Assembly (NCBI GenBank): GCA_002279705.1
Contig: NCCO01000007.1
Coordinates: forward strand, 1-61,651
Length of the DNA: 61,651 nt
Origin: Allobosea sp. 12-68-7
Lineage (GTDB): Bacteria > Pseudomonadota > Alphaproteobacteria > Rhizobiales > Beijerinckiaceae
Direction of reading: 5' to 3'
Part shown: one piece after another, positions 36,664-45,327 of the stretch
Layout of the letters: each line of letters opens with the position of its first letter
Numbering within the stretch: position 1 is the first letter of the stretch
Notes under the pieces: generated by a model
The model's input: only the letters and a program-made list of their open reading frames with translations
What the model was told of the DNA's origin: nothing
The model's database searches: none
Made by a program: the position numbers and the translations under genes

Positions 36664-37052
36664 GGTACCTGCTCGACAGCAACGTGGTCATCGGCGTCAT
36701 GAAGATGCGGCCCGACCTTCTGGCCGCTTTGCAGGCGCATCGAGCGGCCGATTGCGCAATCTCGAGCCTTGTTCTGCACGAACTGTTTTTCGGGGCCTAC
36801 AAGAGCCAGCGCCGCGAGGCCAACCTCGCCGATGTCGATCTGCTGTCGTTTGCGGTGCTCGATTTCGATCGATCCGACGCCCGGTGCGCTGCCGAAATCC
36901 GTGCCGCGCTGCGCGCCTGCGGCACGCCGATCGGCCCCTATGACGTCCTGATCGCCGGACAGGCTCTGGCGCGTGGGCTGATCCTCATCACCAACAATGT
37001 CGCGGAGTTCTCCCGCGTCGAGGGCCTGCGCGTCGAGGACTGGCAGCGCTGA
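36660..37052 (+). CDS. vapC: VapC-type toxin (PIN-domain RNase)
   Basis: 130 residues. PIN acidic residues are seen in MRYLLDSNVV (Asp), SSLVLHELFFGAYKS (Glu), and GPYDVLIAGQAL (Asp), followed by ILITNN. VapC toxins cut specific tRNAs or rRNA in a metal-dependent manner. Closest in style to the VapC of tRNA-fMet-cutting VapBC modules, but the target cannot be read from sequence. The pair sits between hrcA and the DUF3297 gene. Confidence 0.9.
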   Translation: MRYLLDSNVVIGVMKMRPDLLAALQAHRAADCAISSLVLHELFFGAYKSQRREANLADVDLLSFAVLDFDRSDARCAAEIRAALRACGTPIGPYDVLIAGQALARGLILITNNVAEFSRVEGLRVEDWQR

Positions 37053-37145
37053 AACCCCGCGATTTGGCATCGCCGCCGGATCGCGCTACCTGTGCGCCAA
37101 CGCGGCTTGGCCGCCACCCGACACGCGATCCCTAAGGCTTCCGCC

Positions 37146-37388
37146 ATGACCGACACGCTGCCCGACCGCCTTTCGTCCAATCCCAACAGCCCGTTCTACA
37201 ACGAGGAGCTGCTCGCGCGGGACATCGGCATCCGCTTCAAGGGCGTCGAGAAGACCAATGTCGAGGAATACTGCGTCAGCGAGGGCTGGGTGCGCCTGAC
37301 CGCCGGCAACGCCAAGGACCGCTTCGGCAACCCGATGACGGTGAAGCTGAAGGGCGAGGTCGAGCCCTATTTCCGCCAGGCGGAATGA
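37146..37388 (+). CDS. DUF3297 family protein
   Basis: 80 residues from ATG 37146. The conserved core is DRLSSNPNSPFYNEELLARD, then GIRFKGVEKTNVEEY and GWVRLTAGNAKDRFGNPMT. Function is unknown across the family, which is widespread in proteobacteria. The last codons overlap the next gene (ATGA). Confidence 0.85.
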   Translation: MTDTLPDRLSSNPNSPFYNEELLARDIGIRFKGVEKTNVEEYCVSEGWVRLTAGNAKDRFGNPMTVKLKGEVEPYFRQAE

Positions 37389-37717
37389 CGGTCTTCTGCA
37401 TTCAGTTGCAGCCCGAGCGGGCGACCGGGATCGACTTTGACGCCGTAACGAAACGCGCGGCTGCGTTTGCCGACACGTCGTCGTTCGTGGTGGATTTCTG
37501 GACCGATATCGGAGACGATTACATCAATCTGATGTTCGCGACGGAAATGCGCAAGCTTTTCTGGCACGCCTTTTTGGCCGAGTTTCTCGGCCTCGATCCG
37601 CATGGACAGGCCATCAGGAATTGCTGTCTGGCCTATTGCGAAGGGAGCCGTGGTTGGGACGACTATTTGGTCCTGCATCACTACGATCCGACGGAACAGC
37701 TCGACCGTCTGACCTGA
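37385..37717 (+). CDS. Hypothetical protein
   Basis: 110 residues, acidic and soluble, without signal or membrane segment. It starts MTVFCIQLQPERATGIDFDA and has aromatic-rich parts (FWTDIGDDYINLMF, LFWHAFLAEFLGLD). I recognise no family. Its ATG overlaps the DUF3297 stop (ATGA), which supports it being translated. Its base composition is less GC-rich than its neighbours, which may indicate recent arrival or weak selection. Confidence 0.6.
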   Translation: MTVFCIQLQPERATGIDFDAVTKRAAAFADTSSFVVDFWTDIGDDYINLMFATEMRKLFWHAFLAEFLGLDPHGQAIRNCCLAYCEGSRGWDDYLVLHHYDPTEQLDRLT

Positions 37718-37730
37718 TTTTGAGCCGATA

Positions 37731-38264
37731 TCAGCGCAGATCCTTGTAGAAGAACGTCGAGCCGCAATCGCGGCCGTCCGGCATCAGCGCATAGCGCGGG
37801 ATCGTGCCGACTTCGATCCAGCCGAGCTTGCCGTAGAGCCGGCGCGCCGCGCCGTTTTCGTCGGTGTCGAGCACCAGCAGGTCGCGCTTCGCCTGTCGCG
37901 CCGCTATCTCCGCCGCCTGCATCAGCTTCTGCGCGATGCCGCGCCGCCGCGCGCGCGAATGCACCAGCACCTTGGCGATTTCGGCGCGGTGCGGCTGGTT
38001 TGGCTTGCCGACGAGCTGCAATTGCGCCGTGCCGAGCACGTCTGCGCCCTGGCGCGCGGCGAACAGGATCGTGCGCCCCGCGGCCACGTCGGCCGCCACG
38101 CCCGTCCAGAACGCGGTGTAATCGGCCTGCCCGTTCCATTGCATGAAGCCGACCGAGGCCCCGCTGTCGACCGCATCGGCGAGGATCTCCGCCAGAGCCG
38201 GGATCGCGGCGTGCGCGGCCTGTGCATCGAGCGGCTCGACAGTGATCGCATCGTCCTTGGTCAT
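37731..38264 (-). CDS. GNAT-family N-acetyltransferase
   Basis: 177 residues from ATG 38264, which overlaps the stop of the XRE-cupin gene (ATGA); a start three codons earlier at 38273 is also open. The acetyl-CoA-binding motif is KVLVHSRARRRGIAQKLM (R-R-x-x-G-x-A type). LLVLDTDENGAARRLYGKLGW is the typical C-terminal part. The substrate is unknown. Coupling to the regulator suggests that the regulator controls this enzyme. Confidence 0.85.
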   Translation of the reverse strand: MTKDDAITVEPLDAQAAHAAIPALAEILADAVDSGASVGFMQWNGQADYTAFWTGVAADVAAGRTILFAARQGADVLGTAQLQLVGKPNQPHRAEIAKVLVHSRARRRGIAQKLMQAAEIAARQAKRDLLVLDTDENGAARRLYGKLGWIEVGTIPRYALMPDGRDCGSTFFYKDLR

Positions 38265-38857
38265 GGCCTGCATCCGTCTCGGAGATCGGCGGCGGTCAGC
38301 ACCACCGCATAGCGCGCCGGGACCTCGCCCGGATTGTGGAAGGCGATTGGCCCGTCGAGCAGCATGGCGAGGCAGTCCCCCGCCGCCAGCCGATGCTCGC
38401 GCCCGCCGACGGAGAGGGTGAGCTCGCCCTCCAGCAGCCAGAGCTGCTGGTCGAGCCGGAAACCGCCGCGCGGCGCGTCGAGCAGGACGCGCGCGCCCGC
38501 CGGCATCTCGACCTCCACGATCTCGAGGCGGGAGCCCGTTCCAGCCGGCGAGACGCTGCGCCGGACATAGCCACTGTCGGGATCGGTCCAGACCGGCTGC
38601 GCGCCCCGCCGCGCCAGCGGGCCGCCTTGCGCCTCGTCGCGGAAGAGGGCGGAGAGCAACACGCCGAGCCCGGCGCAGAGCCGGTCCAGCAGGGCTGCCG
38701 TCGGGCTCGACTCGCCGCGTTCCACCCGCGAGATCATCGCGCGGCTGACGCCCGAGCGTGCCGCGAGCTGGTCGAGCGTCAGGCCACGGCTCTGGCGCAG
38801 CCCCCTGATGCGGGCGCCGAGGCGGCGGTCCAGGTCGATATCAACGAACGAATCCAT
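38261..38857 (-). CDS. XRE-family regulator with C-terminal cupin domain
   Basis: 198 residues. The helix-turn-helix (about residues 12-65) reads LGARIRGLRQSRGLTLDQLA and SGVSRAMISRVERGESSP. A cupin barrel (about 110-190) contains LWLLEGELTLSVGGREHRL and DCLAMLLDGPIAFHNPG. Regulators of this type sense small ligands through the cupin. An AT-rich patch with AGAGAATATTTCT lies just before its start and could be its promoter or own binding site. Confidence 0.88.
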   Translation of the reverse strand: MDSFVDIDLDRRLGARIRGLRQSRGLTLDQLAARSGVSRAMISRVERGESSPTAALLDRLCAGLGVLLSALFRDEAQGGPLARRGAQPVWTDPDSGYVRRSVSPAGTGSRLEIVEVEMPAGARVLLDAPRGGFRLDQQLWLLEGELTLSVGGREHRLAAGDCLAMLLDGPIAFHNPGEVPARYAVVLTAADLRDGCRP

Positions 38858-39059
38858 AATAAGAGAATATTTCTATGATGTCGGAAATCAAGCGATTTCC
38901 AGCCGAACCGCCTCTGCGCGCTCGCACAGTCCGTCAACGCGGATTTCACCACGATTCCAGCTTCCCGCCAGCGACCGGCCGATCTTTCCAAAACATCAGG
39001 GAAACCGCGCTCATATGAAGGGAACGACGCCCAGAAGGGCGCTGGTCGAGGGAACGGCC

Positions 39060-39807
39060 ATGAATCGAGGTCTGGAGTGGCTTGGGAAGGCCGTCGTTGG
39101 CTTCATCACCCGCGGCAGAGCAGAGCCACGCGCCTGCGACGAGAAGGCCCTGGCGAGGCTGCGCTCCGCGCTGCGTCCAGGCGACGTGCTGCTGGTCGAG
39201 GGCGGCATGAAGGTCTCCTCGGCGATCAAATACCTGACGCAGTCGACCTGGTCTCACGCCGCGCTCTATGTCGGTGACACCGGTCAGTGCACCGACGACG
39301 GCGAGCCGCTGGTTCTGGCCGAGGTCGAGATGGATGTCGGTTGCGTGCTCTCGCCCCTGTCGAAATACGGCGCCTTCGGCACCCGCATCTGCCGTCCCCA
39401 GGCCCTGGACGGCGAGGGGGCCGCGATCGTCGTCGACTATGTCCTCGGCCGGCTCGGCACCCAGTACGACCCGCCGGCGCATGATCGCGCTCGGCTCGGG
39501 CGATCCGACGCGGGCGATCTGCTCGACCCTGATCGCCCAGGCCTTCGAGGCGGCGCGCTATCCCGTCCTGCCGACGATCGAATATGCCCGTGCCATGGAC
39601 GAGGCGGACTTCGAGGAGATTCTGCACATCCGGCATCATTCGCTCTACATGCCGCGCGATTTCGACATTTCTCCCTATTTCGCCGTGGTGAAGCCGACGC
39701 TGGAGGCGGGCTTCGACTATCGGGCCCTGACCTGGGCCAAGGGCGAGCGCGTCGAGCCCCATCCGCCCCTGCCGGCGGGTCGCTCGCAATGGGCCGGGCA
39801 ATCGTAA
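39060..39807 (+). pseudogene. YiiX/YebB-like papain-fold (NlpC/P60-type) hydrolase, frameshifted with internal deletion
   Basis: The first half, from ATG 39060, reads through GDVLLVEGGMKVSSAIKYLT and the catalytic-histidine region STWSHAALYVG up to LGRLGTQYD at about 39472. The second half continues in another frame from about 39478: RRRMIALGSGDPTRAICSTL, with the catalytic cysteine in AICST, to a stop at 39807. From memory of homologues, roughly 20-25 residues between QYD and RRRM are missing, and the loss is not a multiple of three. Neither frame alone encodes both catalytic residues. It may be a true mutation or an assembly error. The upstream ATG 39015 is an alternative start. Confidence 0.75.
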
Positions 39808-39886
39808 CGCCACAGCGGCAAAACGCGCCGGCCGGCCGCGGCTTCATGCCCTTGGCGCAGTGCGGCAACGCTGCTATCTGCGCGAG

Positions 39887-41692
39887 ATGAGCACGAAGTC
39901 CTTCGACAACATCCGCAACTTCTCGATCGTCGCCCATATCGACCATGGCAAGTCGACGCTGGCCGACCGGTTGATCCAGACCACCGGCACGGTGGCGGCG
40001 CGCGACATGAGCGAGCAGATGCTCGACTCGATGGATATCGAGAAAGAGCGCGGCATCACCATCAAGGCGCAGACCGTCCGGCTCGATTATCGCGCCCAGG
40101 ACGGCAAGGATTACATCCTGAACCTGATGGACACGCCCGGCCATGTCGACTTCGCTTATGAGGTCTCGCGCTCGCTGGCGGCCTGCGAGGGCTCGCTCTT
40201 GGTCGTCGACGCCTCCCAGGGCGTCGAGGCGCAGACGCTCGCCAACGTCTACCAGGCGCTCGACGCCGGCCACGAGATCGTCACCGTCCTCAACAAGATC
40301 GACCTGCCCGCCGCCGAGCCCGAGCGCATCAAGCAGCAGATCGAGGACGTGATCGGCCTCGACGCCTCCGAGGCTGTGGCGATCTCGGCCAAGACCGGCA
40401 TCAACATCGAGGGGGTTCTGGAGGCGATCGTCCAGAAGCTGCCGGCCCCCAAGGGCGACAGCGAAGCCCCGCTGAAATGCCTGCTGGTCGATTCCTGGTA
40501 TGACGCCTATCTCGGCGTCGTCGTGCTCGTGCGCGTCATCGACGGCGTGCTCAAGAAGAACATGACCATCCGCATGATGCGCGCCAACGCCGCCTATGGC
40601 GTCGACCGCGTCGGCGTGTTCAAGCCCAAGATGCAGGAGGTCAAGGAACTCGGCCCCGGCGAGGTCGGCTTCTTCACCGCCTCGATCAAGGAGGTCGCCG
40701 ACACCGCGGTCGGCGACACCATCACCGAAGAGAAGCGCCAGACGCCTCAGGCCCTGCCGGGCTTCAAGCCGGTGCAGCCGGTGGTGTTCTGCGGCATCTT
40801 CCCGGTCGACGCGGCCGATTTCGAGACGCTGCGCGCCGCGATGAGCCGCCTGCGCCTGAACGACGCCAGCTTCTCCTACGAGATGGAGACCTCGGCCGCG
40901 CTCGGCTTCGGCTTCCGTTGCGGCTTCCTCGGGCTGCTGCATCTGGAGATCATCCAGGAGCGGCTGGAGCGCGAGTTCAACCTCAACCTGATCTCGACCG
41001 CGCCCTCGGTGGTCTATCATCTCAAGCTGCGCGACGGCACGGTGCTGGAACTGCACAACCCGGCCGACATGCCCGACGTGATGAAGATCGACACGATCGA
41101 GGAGCCCTGGATCAAGGCGACGATCTTCACCCCCGACGAATATCTCGGCTCGGTGCTGAAGCTGTGCCAGGACCGCCGCGGCGTCCAGACCGACCTGTCC
41201 TATGTCGGCTCCCGCGCCAAGGTCGTCTACGACCTGCCGCTGAACGAGGTCGTGTTCGATTTCTACGACCGGCTGAAGTCGATCTCGAAGGGCTATGCCT
41301 CCTTCGACTACGCCATCACCGACTACCGCGAGGGCGACCTCGTTCGCATGTCGATCCTGGTCAATGCCGAGCCGGTCGACGCGCTCTCGATGCTGGTCCA
41401 CCGCTCGCGGGCCGACGCCCGCGGCCGCGCGATGTGCGAGAAGCTGAAGGACCTGATCCCGCCGCACATGTTCCAGATCCCCGTCCAGGCGGCGATCGGC
41501 GGCAAGATCATCGCGCGCGAGACCATCCGCGCCCTGCGCAAGGACGTCACCGCCAAATGCTACGGCGGCGACGCCACCCGCAAGCGCAAGCTTCTGGAGA
41601 AGCAGAAGGAAGGCAAGAAGAAGATGCGGCAGTTCGGCAAGGTCGAAATCCCGCAGGAAGCCTTCATCGCCGCGCTCAAGATGGACAGCTGA
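39887..41692 (+). CDS. lepA: Elongation factor 4 (LepA), ribosome back-translocating GTPase
   Basis: 601 residues from ATG 39887, the standard start [21 protein letters not shown]-motifs are AHIDHGKST (G1), the switch I segment [15 protein letters not shown] (G3), [10 protein letters not shown] (G4) and ISAKTG (G5). The C-terminal LepA-specific domain ends [16 protein letters not shown]. It binds stalled or mis-translocated ribosomes. The long antisense frame of over 700 codons opposite it is a shadow. Confidence 0.97.
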   Translation: MSTKSFDNIRNFSIVAHIDHGKSTLADRLIQTTGTVAARDMSEQMLDSMDIEKERGITIKAQTVRLDYRAQDGKDYILNLMDTPGHVDFAYEVSRSLAACEGSLLVVDASQGVEAQTLANVYQALDAGHEIVTVLNKIDLPAAEPERIKQQIEDVIGLDASEAVAISAKTGINIEGVLEAIVQKLPAPKGDSEAPLKCLLVDSWYDAYLGVVVLVRVIDGVLKKNMTIRMMRANAAYGVDRVGVFKPKMQEVKELGPGEVGFFTASIKEVADTAVGDTITEEKRQTPQALPGFKPVQPVVFCGIFPVDAADFETLRAAMSRLRLNDASFSYEMETSAALGFGFRCGFLGLLHLEIIQERLEREFNLNLISTAPSVVYHLKLRDGTVLELHNPADMPDVMKIDTIEEPWIKATIFTPDEYLGSVLKLCQDRRGVQTDLSYVGSRAKVVYDLPLNEVVFDFYDRLKSISKGYASFDYAITDYREGDLVRMSILVNAEPVDALSMLVHRSRADARGRAMCEKLKDLIPPHMFQIPVQAAIGGKIIARETIRALRKDVTAKCYGGDATRKRKLLEKQKEGKKKMRQFGKVEIPQEAFIAALKMDS

Positions 41693-41734
41693 GCGGCTGA
41701 TCGCCACTCAGCCTGGAACGCGGCTTTTCCGTCC

Positions 41735-41823
41735 TGGTCGGGCTTGTCCCGACCATCCACGTCTTCCTTGTTATAGACAGGTGTTCAAGACGTGGATGCT
41801 CGCCACAAGGGCGAGCATGACGG
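41735..41823. repeat. Compound palindromic intergenic element, family D
   Basis: Three stacked palindromes: GGTCGGG..CCCGACC, CATCCACGTCTT paired with AAGACGTGGATG across a 24-nt spacer, and GCTCGCC..GGGCGAGC ending at ATGACGGC. It lies between the convergent genes lepA and ggt, so it can act as a two-way terminator. The GCATGACGGC end resembles that of family C. Confidence 0.7.
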
Positions 41824-41844
41824 CGCTGTTCTGTCGCGCCAAAC

Positions 41845-43458
41845 TCACCACCCCAGCGCGCAGCCATCCTTGCGGTGGTCGGAGCCCGCCGACAGCACGC
41901 CCGTGACGGGATCGATCGCGATCGCCTGCCCGCCGCCGATGGCGGCGCCCGGCGCGGTGAAGACGAAGCCGCGGCGCTCCAGCTCGGCGCGCACGGCCGC
42001 CGGCAGGGTCTTCTCCGCCTCGATCGCGGTCTGGCCAGGGCGCGGGAAAACGCGCGGCAGCGAGATCGCGCTCTGCAGGTCCAGCCCATAGTCCAGCAGC
42101 TTGCTGACCAGATGGGCGTGGCCCATCGCCTGGTAGTGGCCGCCCATCACACCGAAGGACAGGCAGACCTTGCCGTCGCGCAGCATCATGCCGGGGATGA
42201 TCGTGTGCAGCGGGCGCTTGCGCGGCGCGATCGCGTTCGGGTGCCCGGCCTTCAGCACGAAGCCCTGGCCGCGGTTCTGCAGCAACACGCCGCTCTTCGG
42301 TGCGACCAGCGCGGCGCCGAAGGGGTGGAACACCGAGTTGATGAAGCTCACCGCCATCCCGTCGCCGTCGACCACGCTGATATAGACCGTGTCGGCATGC
42401 TCCACCTCGGTGGGCGCGAAGCTCGGCAGCTCTTTGATGGCCTGCTTCAGGTCGATCTGGCCGCGCAGCTGCGCCGCCAGCTCCTCCGAGAGCAGCCAGT
42501 CCAGCGGCACCGCGCTCTGGCTCGGATCGGCCAGCACGGCGTCGCGCACCGAATAGGCGAGCCTGGACGCCTCGATCTCGATATGCAGCCGGTCGGCCGA
42601 GAGCGGGTCGCTGCCCGGCTCGAAGCCCGAGAGAATGTTGAGGATCATCAGCGCGATCACGCCCTGGCCGGCGGGCGGGCACTCGAACACGTCATGGCCG
42701 CGGAAACGGGTCTTGATCGGCGTGACATAGCCGCCCTTGGCGTCGCGGAAATCCTCGAGGGTATGCAGGCCGCCGAGTTCGCGCAGCCGGTCGACCATGT
42801 CCTGCGCGATCTCGCCCTCGTAGAAGGCGCTCGGGCCCTCCTCGGCGATGGCCTGCAGCGTCGCGGCGAGCTCGCGCTGGTGGTGGATCTCGCCGGCGCG
42901 CGGCGCGCGGCCCTCGGGCAGGAAGACGCGCGCCGTCGGCTCGTCCTTCGCCATCAGCGCGGCCTGCCCGGCCCAGTCGGCGGCGGCGCGGGGCGCCACC
43001 ACATAGCCGTCCCGCGCCAGCGCGATCGCCGGCTGCAGGAGCTGCGCCAGCTTCAGGCGGCCATGGTCCTTGACCAGCGTCGCCCAGGCCTCGACCGACC
43101 CCGGAATCGTGACTGCATGGGGAGACTGGCGCGGAATCTCGCTGAAGCCCTGCTCCCGATACCAGTCGAGCGTCGCCGCCGCCGGCGCCCGGCCCGAGCC
43201 GTCATAGGCCAGGACTTTGTCGCTGCCGCCCTTCGCCATCAGCACGAAGCAGTCGCCGCCGATGCCGGTCGAGCCCGGCTCGACCACGCATTGCACCGCG
43301 CAGGCCGCCACCGCCGCGTCGATCGCATTGCCGCCGGCCTGCAGGATGGTGATCGCGGTCAGCGTCGCGGTCGGGTGCGAGGTCGCGGCCATGCCGCGCC
43401 GGCCCATCACCACCGAACGGCCGGGGAGTTCGAAATCGCGCTGGTTCGGCTGGCTCAC
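41845..43458 (-). CDS. Gamma-glutamyltransferase family protein
   Basis: 537 residues from GTG 43458, which has GGGAG upstream; the earlier frame to 43572 is Arg/Gly/Pro-rich and unlikely. The N-terminal part shows GMAATSHPTATLTAITILQAGGNAIDAAVAA. The catalytic threonine of the autocleaved small subunit is probably in ADTVYISVVDGDGMAVSF. There is no signal peptide, unlike E. coli Ggt, so this is the cytoplasmic YwrD-like branch. It may hydrolyse gamma-glutamyl compounds or act on related amides; the substrate is unknown. Confidence 0.88.
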   Translation of the reverse strand: MSQPNQRDFELPGRSVVMGRRGMAATSHPTATLTAITILQAGGNAIDAAVAACAVQCVVEPGSTGIGGDCFVLMAKGGSDKVLAYDGSGRAPAAATLDWYREQGFSEIPRQSPHAVTIPGSVEAWATLVKDHGRLKLAQLLQPAIALARDGYVVAPRAAADWAGQAALMAKDEPTARVFLPEGRAPRAGEIHHQRELAATLQAIAEEGPSAFYEGEIAQDMVDRLRELGGLHTLEDFRDAKGGYVTPIKTRFRGHDVFECPPAGQGVIALMILNILSGFEPGSDPLSADRLHIEIEASRLAYSVRDAVLADPSQSAVPLDWLLSEELAAQLRGQIDLKQAIKELPSFAPTEVEHADTVYISVVDGDGMAVSFINSVFHPFGAALVAPKSGVLLQNRGQGFVLKAGHPNAIAPRKRPLHTIIPGMMLRDGKVCLSFGVMGGHYQAMGHAHLVSKLLDYGLDLQSAISLPRVFPRPGQTAIEAEKTLPAAVRAELERRGFVFTAPGAAIGGGQAIAIDPVTGVLSAGSDHRKDGCALGW

Positions 43459-43652
43459 GTCGTCGTCTCCCGAGGCTCGGCCGGGTTGCGCCGGCTCTCC
43501 CGACCGCACTCGCCCAGCCGGCCGGATTTGGCAAGCGCCCCCGGCGCGCTGCGGCCCTGCAATGGGTTCCACACGGGCCGGCGCGCTGATACGACCGGGG
43601 ATCGCGAGGAGATTCCGGCCTGCAGGAATCCGAAGCTGGGGAGACCGCCACT

Positions 43653-44579
43653 GTGCCGCTACCGACCACGCTCGCCGGGCGCCTGCGCCTGCCCGCCATC
43701 GCCTCGCCGATGTTTCTCGTCTCGGGCCCCGATCTCGTGGTCGAGACCTGCAAGGCCGGTATCCTCGGCACCTTCCCGGCGCTGAACCAGCGCAGCAGCG
43801 AGGGCTACGCCGCCTGGCTGAGCGAGATCGAGGCGCGCCTCGCGGATGTGCCCGATGCCGCGCCTTTCGGCGTCAACCTCATCGTCCACCGCTCCAATCC
43901 GCGGCTCGAAGCGGATCTGGCGATCACGGCCAAGCACAAGGTGCCGCTGGTCATCACCTCGCTCGGCGCGGTGCCCGATCTGGTCAAGGCCGTGCATGGC
44001 TATGGCGGCCTCGTCTTCCACGACGTCATCAGCCTGCGCCATGCCCGGAAGGCAGCCGAGGCGGGTGTCGACGGCATCATTGCGGTCGCGGCCGGCGCCG
44101 GCGGCCATGCCGGCACGATGAGCCCCTTCGCGCTGGTCTCCGAGATCCGCCGCTTCTTCGCGGGAACGATCGTGCTGGCGGGTGCGATCTCGAACGGCGC
44201 CCAGATCGCCGCGGCGCAGATGATGGGGGCCGATCTCGCCTATCTCGGCACCCGCTTCATCGCCACGACCGAGAGCATGGCGGACCCCGAATACAAGGCG
44301 ATGCTGCTGCGCAGCCAGGCTTCCGACATCCTCTACACCCCGGCGATCAGCGGTGTGAACGCCAACTTCATGCGCGAGAGCATCCAGGCCGCGGGGCTCG
44401 ATCCCGACAACCTCACCGGCCACGACAAGCTCGACCTCGGCAACGAGGCCAAGGTCTGGAAGACGATCTGGTCGGCCGGCCAGGGCGTCGGCGCGATCGA
44501 GGACGTGCCGACGACGGCGGAGCTCGGCGCGCGGCTGCTGGCGGAATACCGTCAGGCGCGGGCCTCGCTCGCGGGCTGA
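43653..44579 (+). CDS. Nitronate monooxygenase (2-nitropropane dioxygenase family)
   Basis: 308 residues from GTG 43653, with GGGGAG upstream. The TIM-barrel flavoprotein shows GAGGHAGTMSPFALV, FMN phosphate-binding GAISNGAQIAAAQMMGADLAYLGTRF, and LGAVPDLVKAVHGYG. Enzymes of this family oxidise toxic alkyl nitronates such as propionate 3-nitronate. It is divergent from the gamma-glutamyltransferase gene with a 194-bp gap. Confidence 0.9.
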   Translation: MPLPTTLAGRLRLPAIASPMFLVSGPDLVVETCKAGILGTFPALNQRSSEGYAAWLSEIEARLADVPDAAPFGVNLIVHRSNPRLEADLAITAKHKVPLVITSLGAVPDLVKAVHGYGGLVFHDVISLRHARKAAEAGVDGIIAVAAGAGGHAGTMSPFALVSEIRRFFAGTIVLAGAISNGAQIAAAQMMGADLAYLGTRFIATTESMADPEYKAMLLRSQASDILYTPAISGVNANFMRESIQAAGLDPDNLTGHDKLDLGNEAKVWKTIWSAGQGVGAIEDVPTTAELGARLLAEYRQARASLAG

Positions 44580-44610
44580 GTGCGCGCGCAGATCGTCGGT
44601 CCATCCGCGC

Positions 44611-44701
44611 CGTCATCCCGGACGCAGCGAAACGGAGATCCGGGATCCATCATGGGGCGCCGGAGCCCTCCGATGGATCCCGGGGCAAGCCCGGCATGAC
44701 G
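44611..44701. repeat. Palindromic intergenic repeat, family C, copy 1
   Basis: 91 bp beginning CGTCATCCCGGACGC and ending CCCGGCATGACG. Inner arms ATCCGGGATCCAT and ATGGATCCCGG pair. It sits between the convergent genes for nitronate monooxygenase and the PsiF-like protein. The second copy is at 58755-58856. Confidence 0.8.
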
Positions 44702-44730
44702 GTGCTGGTTTGGAGCCAGCTGCCCCCCGA

Positions 44731-45216
44731 TCAGCCCTTCAGCTTGGCGTTGCACTGGCTCCAGTAGCCGCCGCCCTTCTCGATCCACTTCAGCTCGCCA
44801 TTGGCATTGGCGGCCTTGTTGGCGTTGTACTGGTCGGCGCAGGTCTTGAGACGGGCCTTGCCGGCGGTGAGGTCATTGTATTTTGCCGCCACCGCCTTCG
44901 GGAACACGGCGGGCTTGGCCTTGGCCGTCGCGGCGGCGGGCTTGGGCGGCGTGGCGGCCGCGGGAGCGCTGGCCGGCGTCGCGGCCGGCTTGGCGGGCTC
45001 GCTCACGGCGGCGGCGGCCTCGGCCTCGTCGGCGTCATCGTCGGCGCATTGGGCCTTGCGGAAATCGTTCCACTTCTGGCCCTTGAGCGTGTTGGCCTTC
45101 TTGGCCTCCTGATACTTGGCGGAACATTCCTTCATCGTCAGGGCCGCCGCGGGAGTGATCGGCAGGGCCGTCAGCGCCAACAGGGCGGCGCCGGTAAGGA
45201 TGGCATTCCTCAACAT
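44731..45216 (-). CDS. Secreted PsiF-repeat-like protein
   Basis: 161 residues from ATG 45216, with GGAG upstream. The signal peptide ends near PAAALTM. The mature N-terminus MKECSAKYQEAKKANTLKGQ and FRKAQCA resemble a PsiF repeat. A long Ala/Pro/Lys-rich linker (about residues 70-115) leads to a second module ending ADQYNANKAANANGELKWI and YWSQCNAKLKG. Four cysteines are spaced as two pairs. The function is unknown; PsiF proteins are phosphate-starvation-induced in E. coli. Confidence 0.75.
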   Translation of the reverse strand: MLRNAILTGAALLALTALPITPAAALTMKECSAKYQEAKKANTLKGQKWNDFRKAQCADDDADEAEAAAAVSEPAKPAATPASAPAAATPPKPAAATAKAKPAVFPKAVAAKYNDLTAGKARLKTCADQYNANKAANANGELKWIEKGGGYWSQCNAKLKG

Positions 45217-45327
45217 GGTCGTCTCCATCGCAAGGGCTCGTCTGCCCCTGCGGCATGGCACTCCCATTCCGCGCGGCTGGCAAGCGGCATTTTCAAGGCG
45301 AGGCGGGCGCCTGCCCGTCTTGGGAGA

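Noticed and set aside
39437..41707. Minus-strand open frame of 756 codons opposite lepA
   Set aside because: It is rich in Asp, Arg, Gly and His in the pattern produced by reading a GC-rich gene backwards, and lepA on the other strand is certain.
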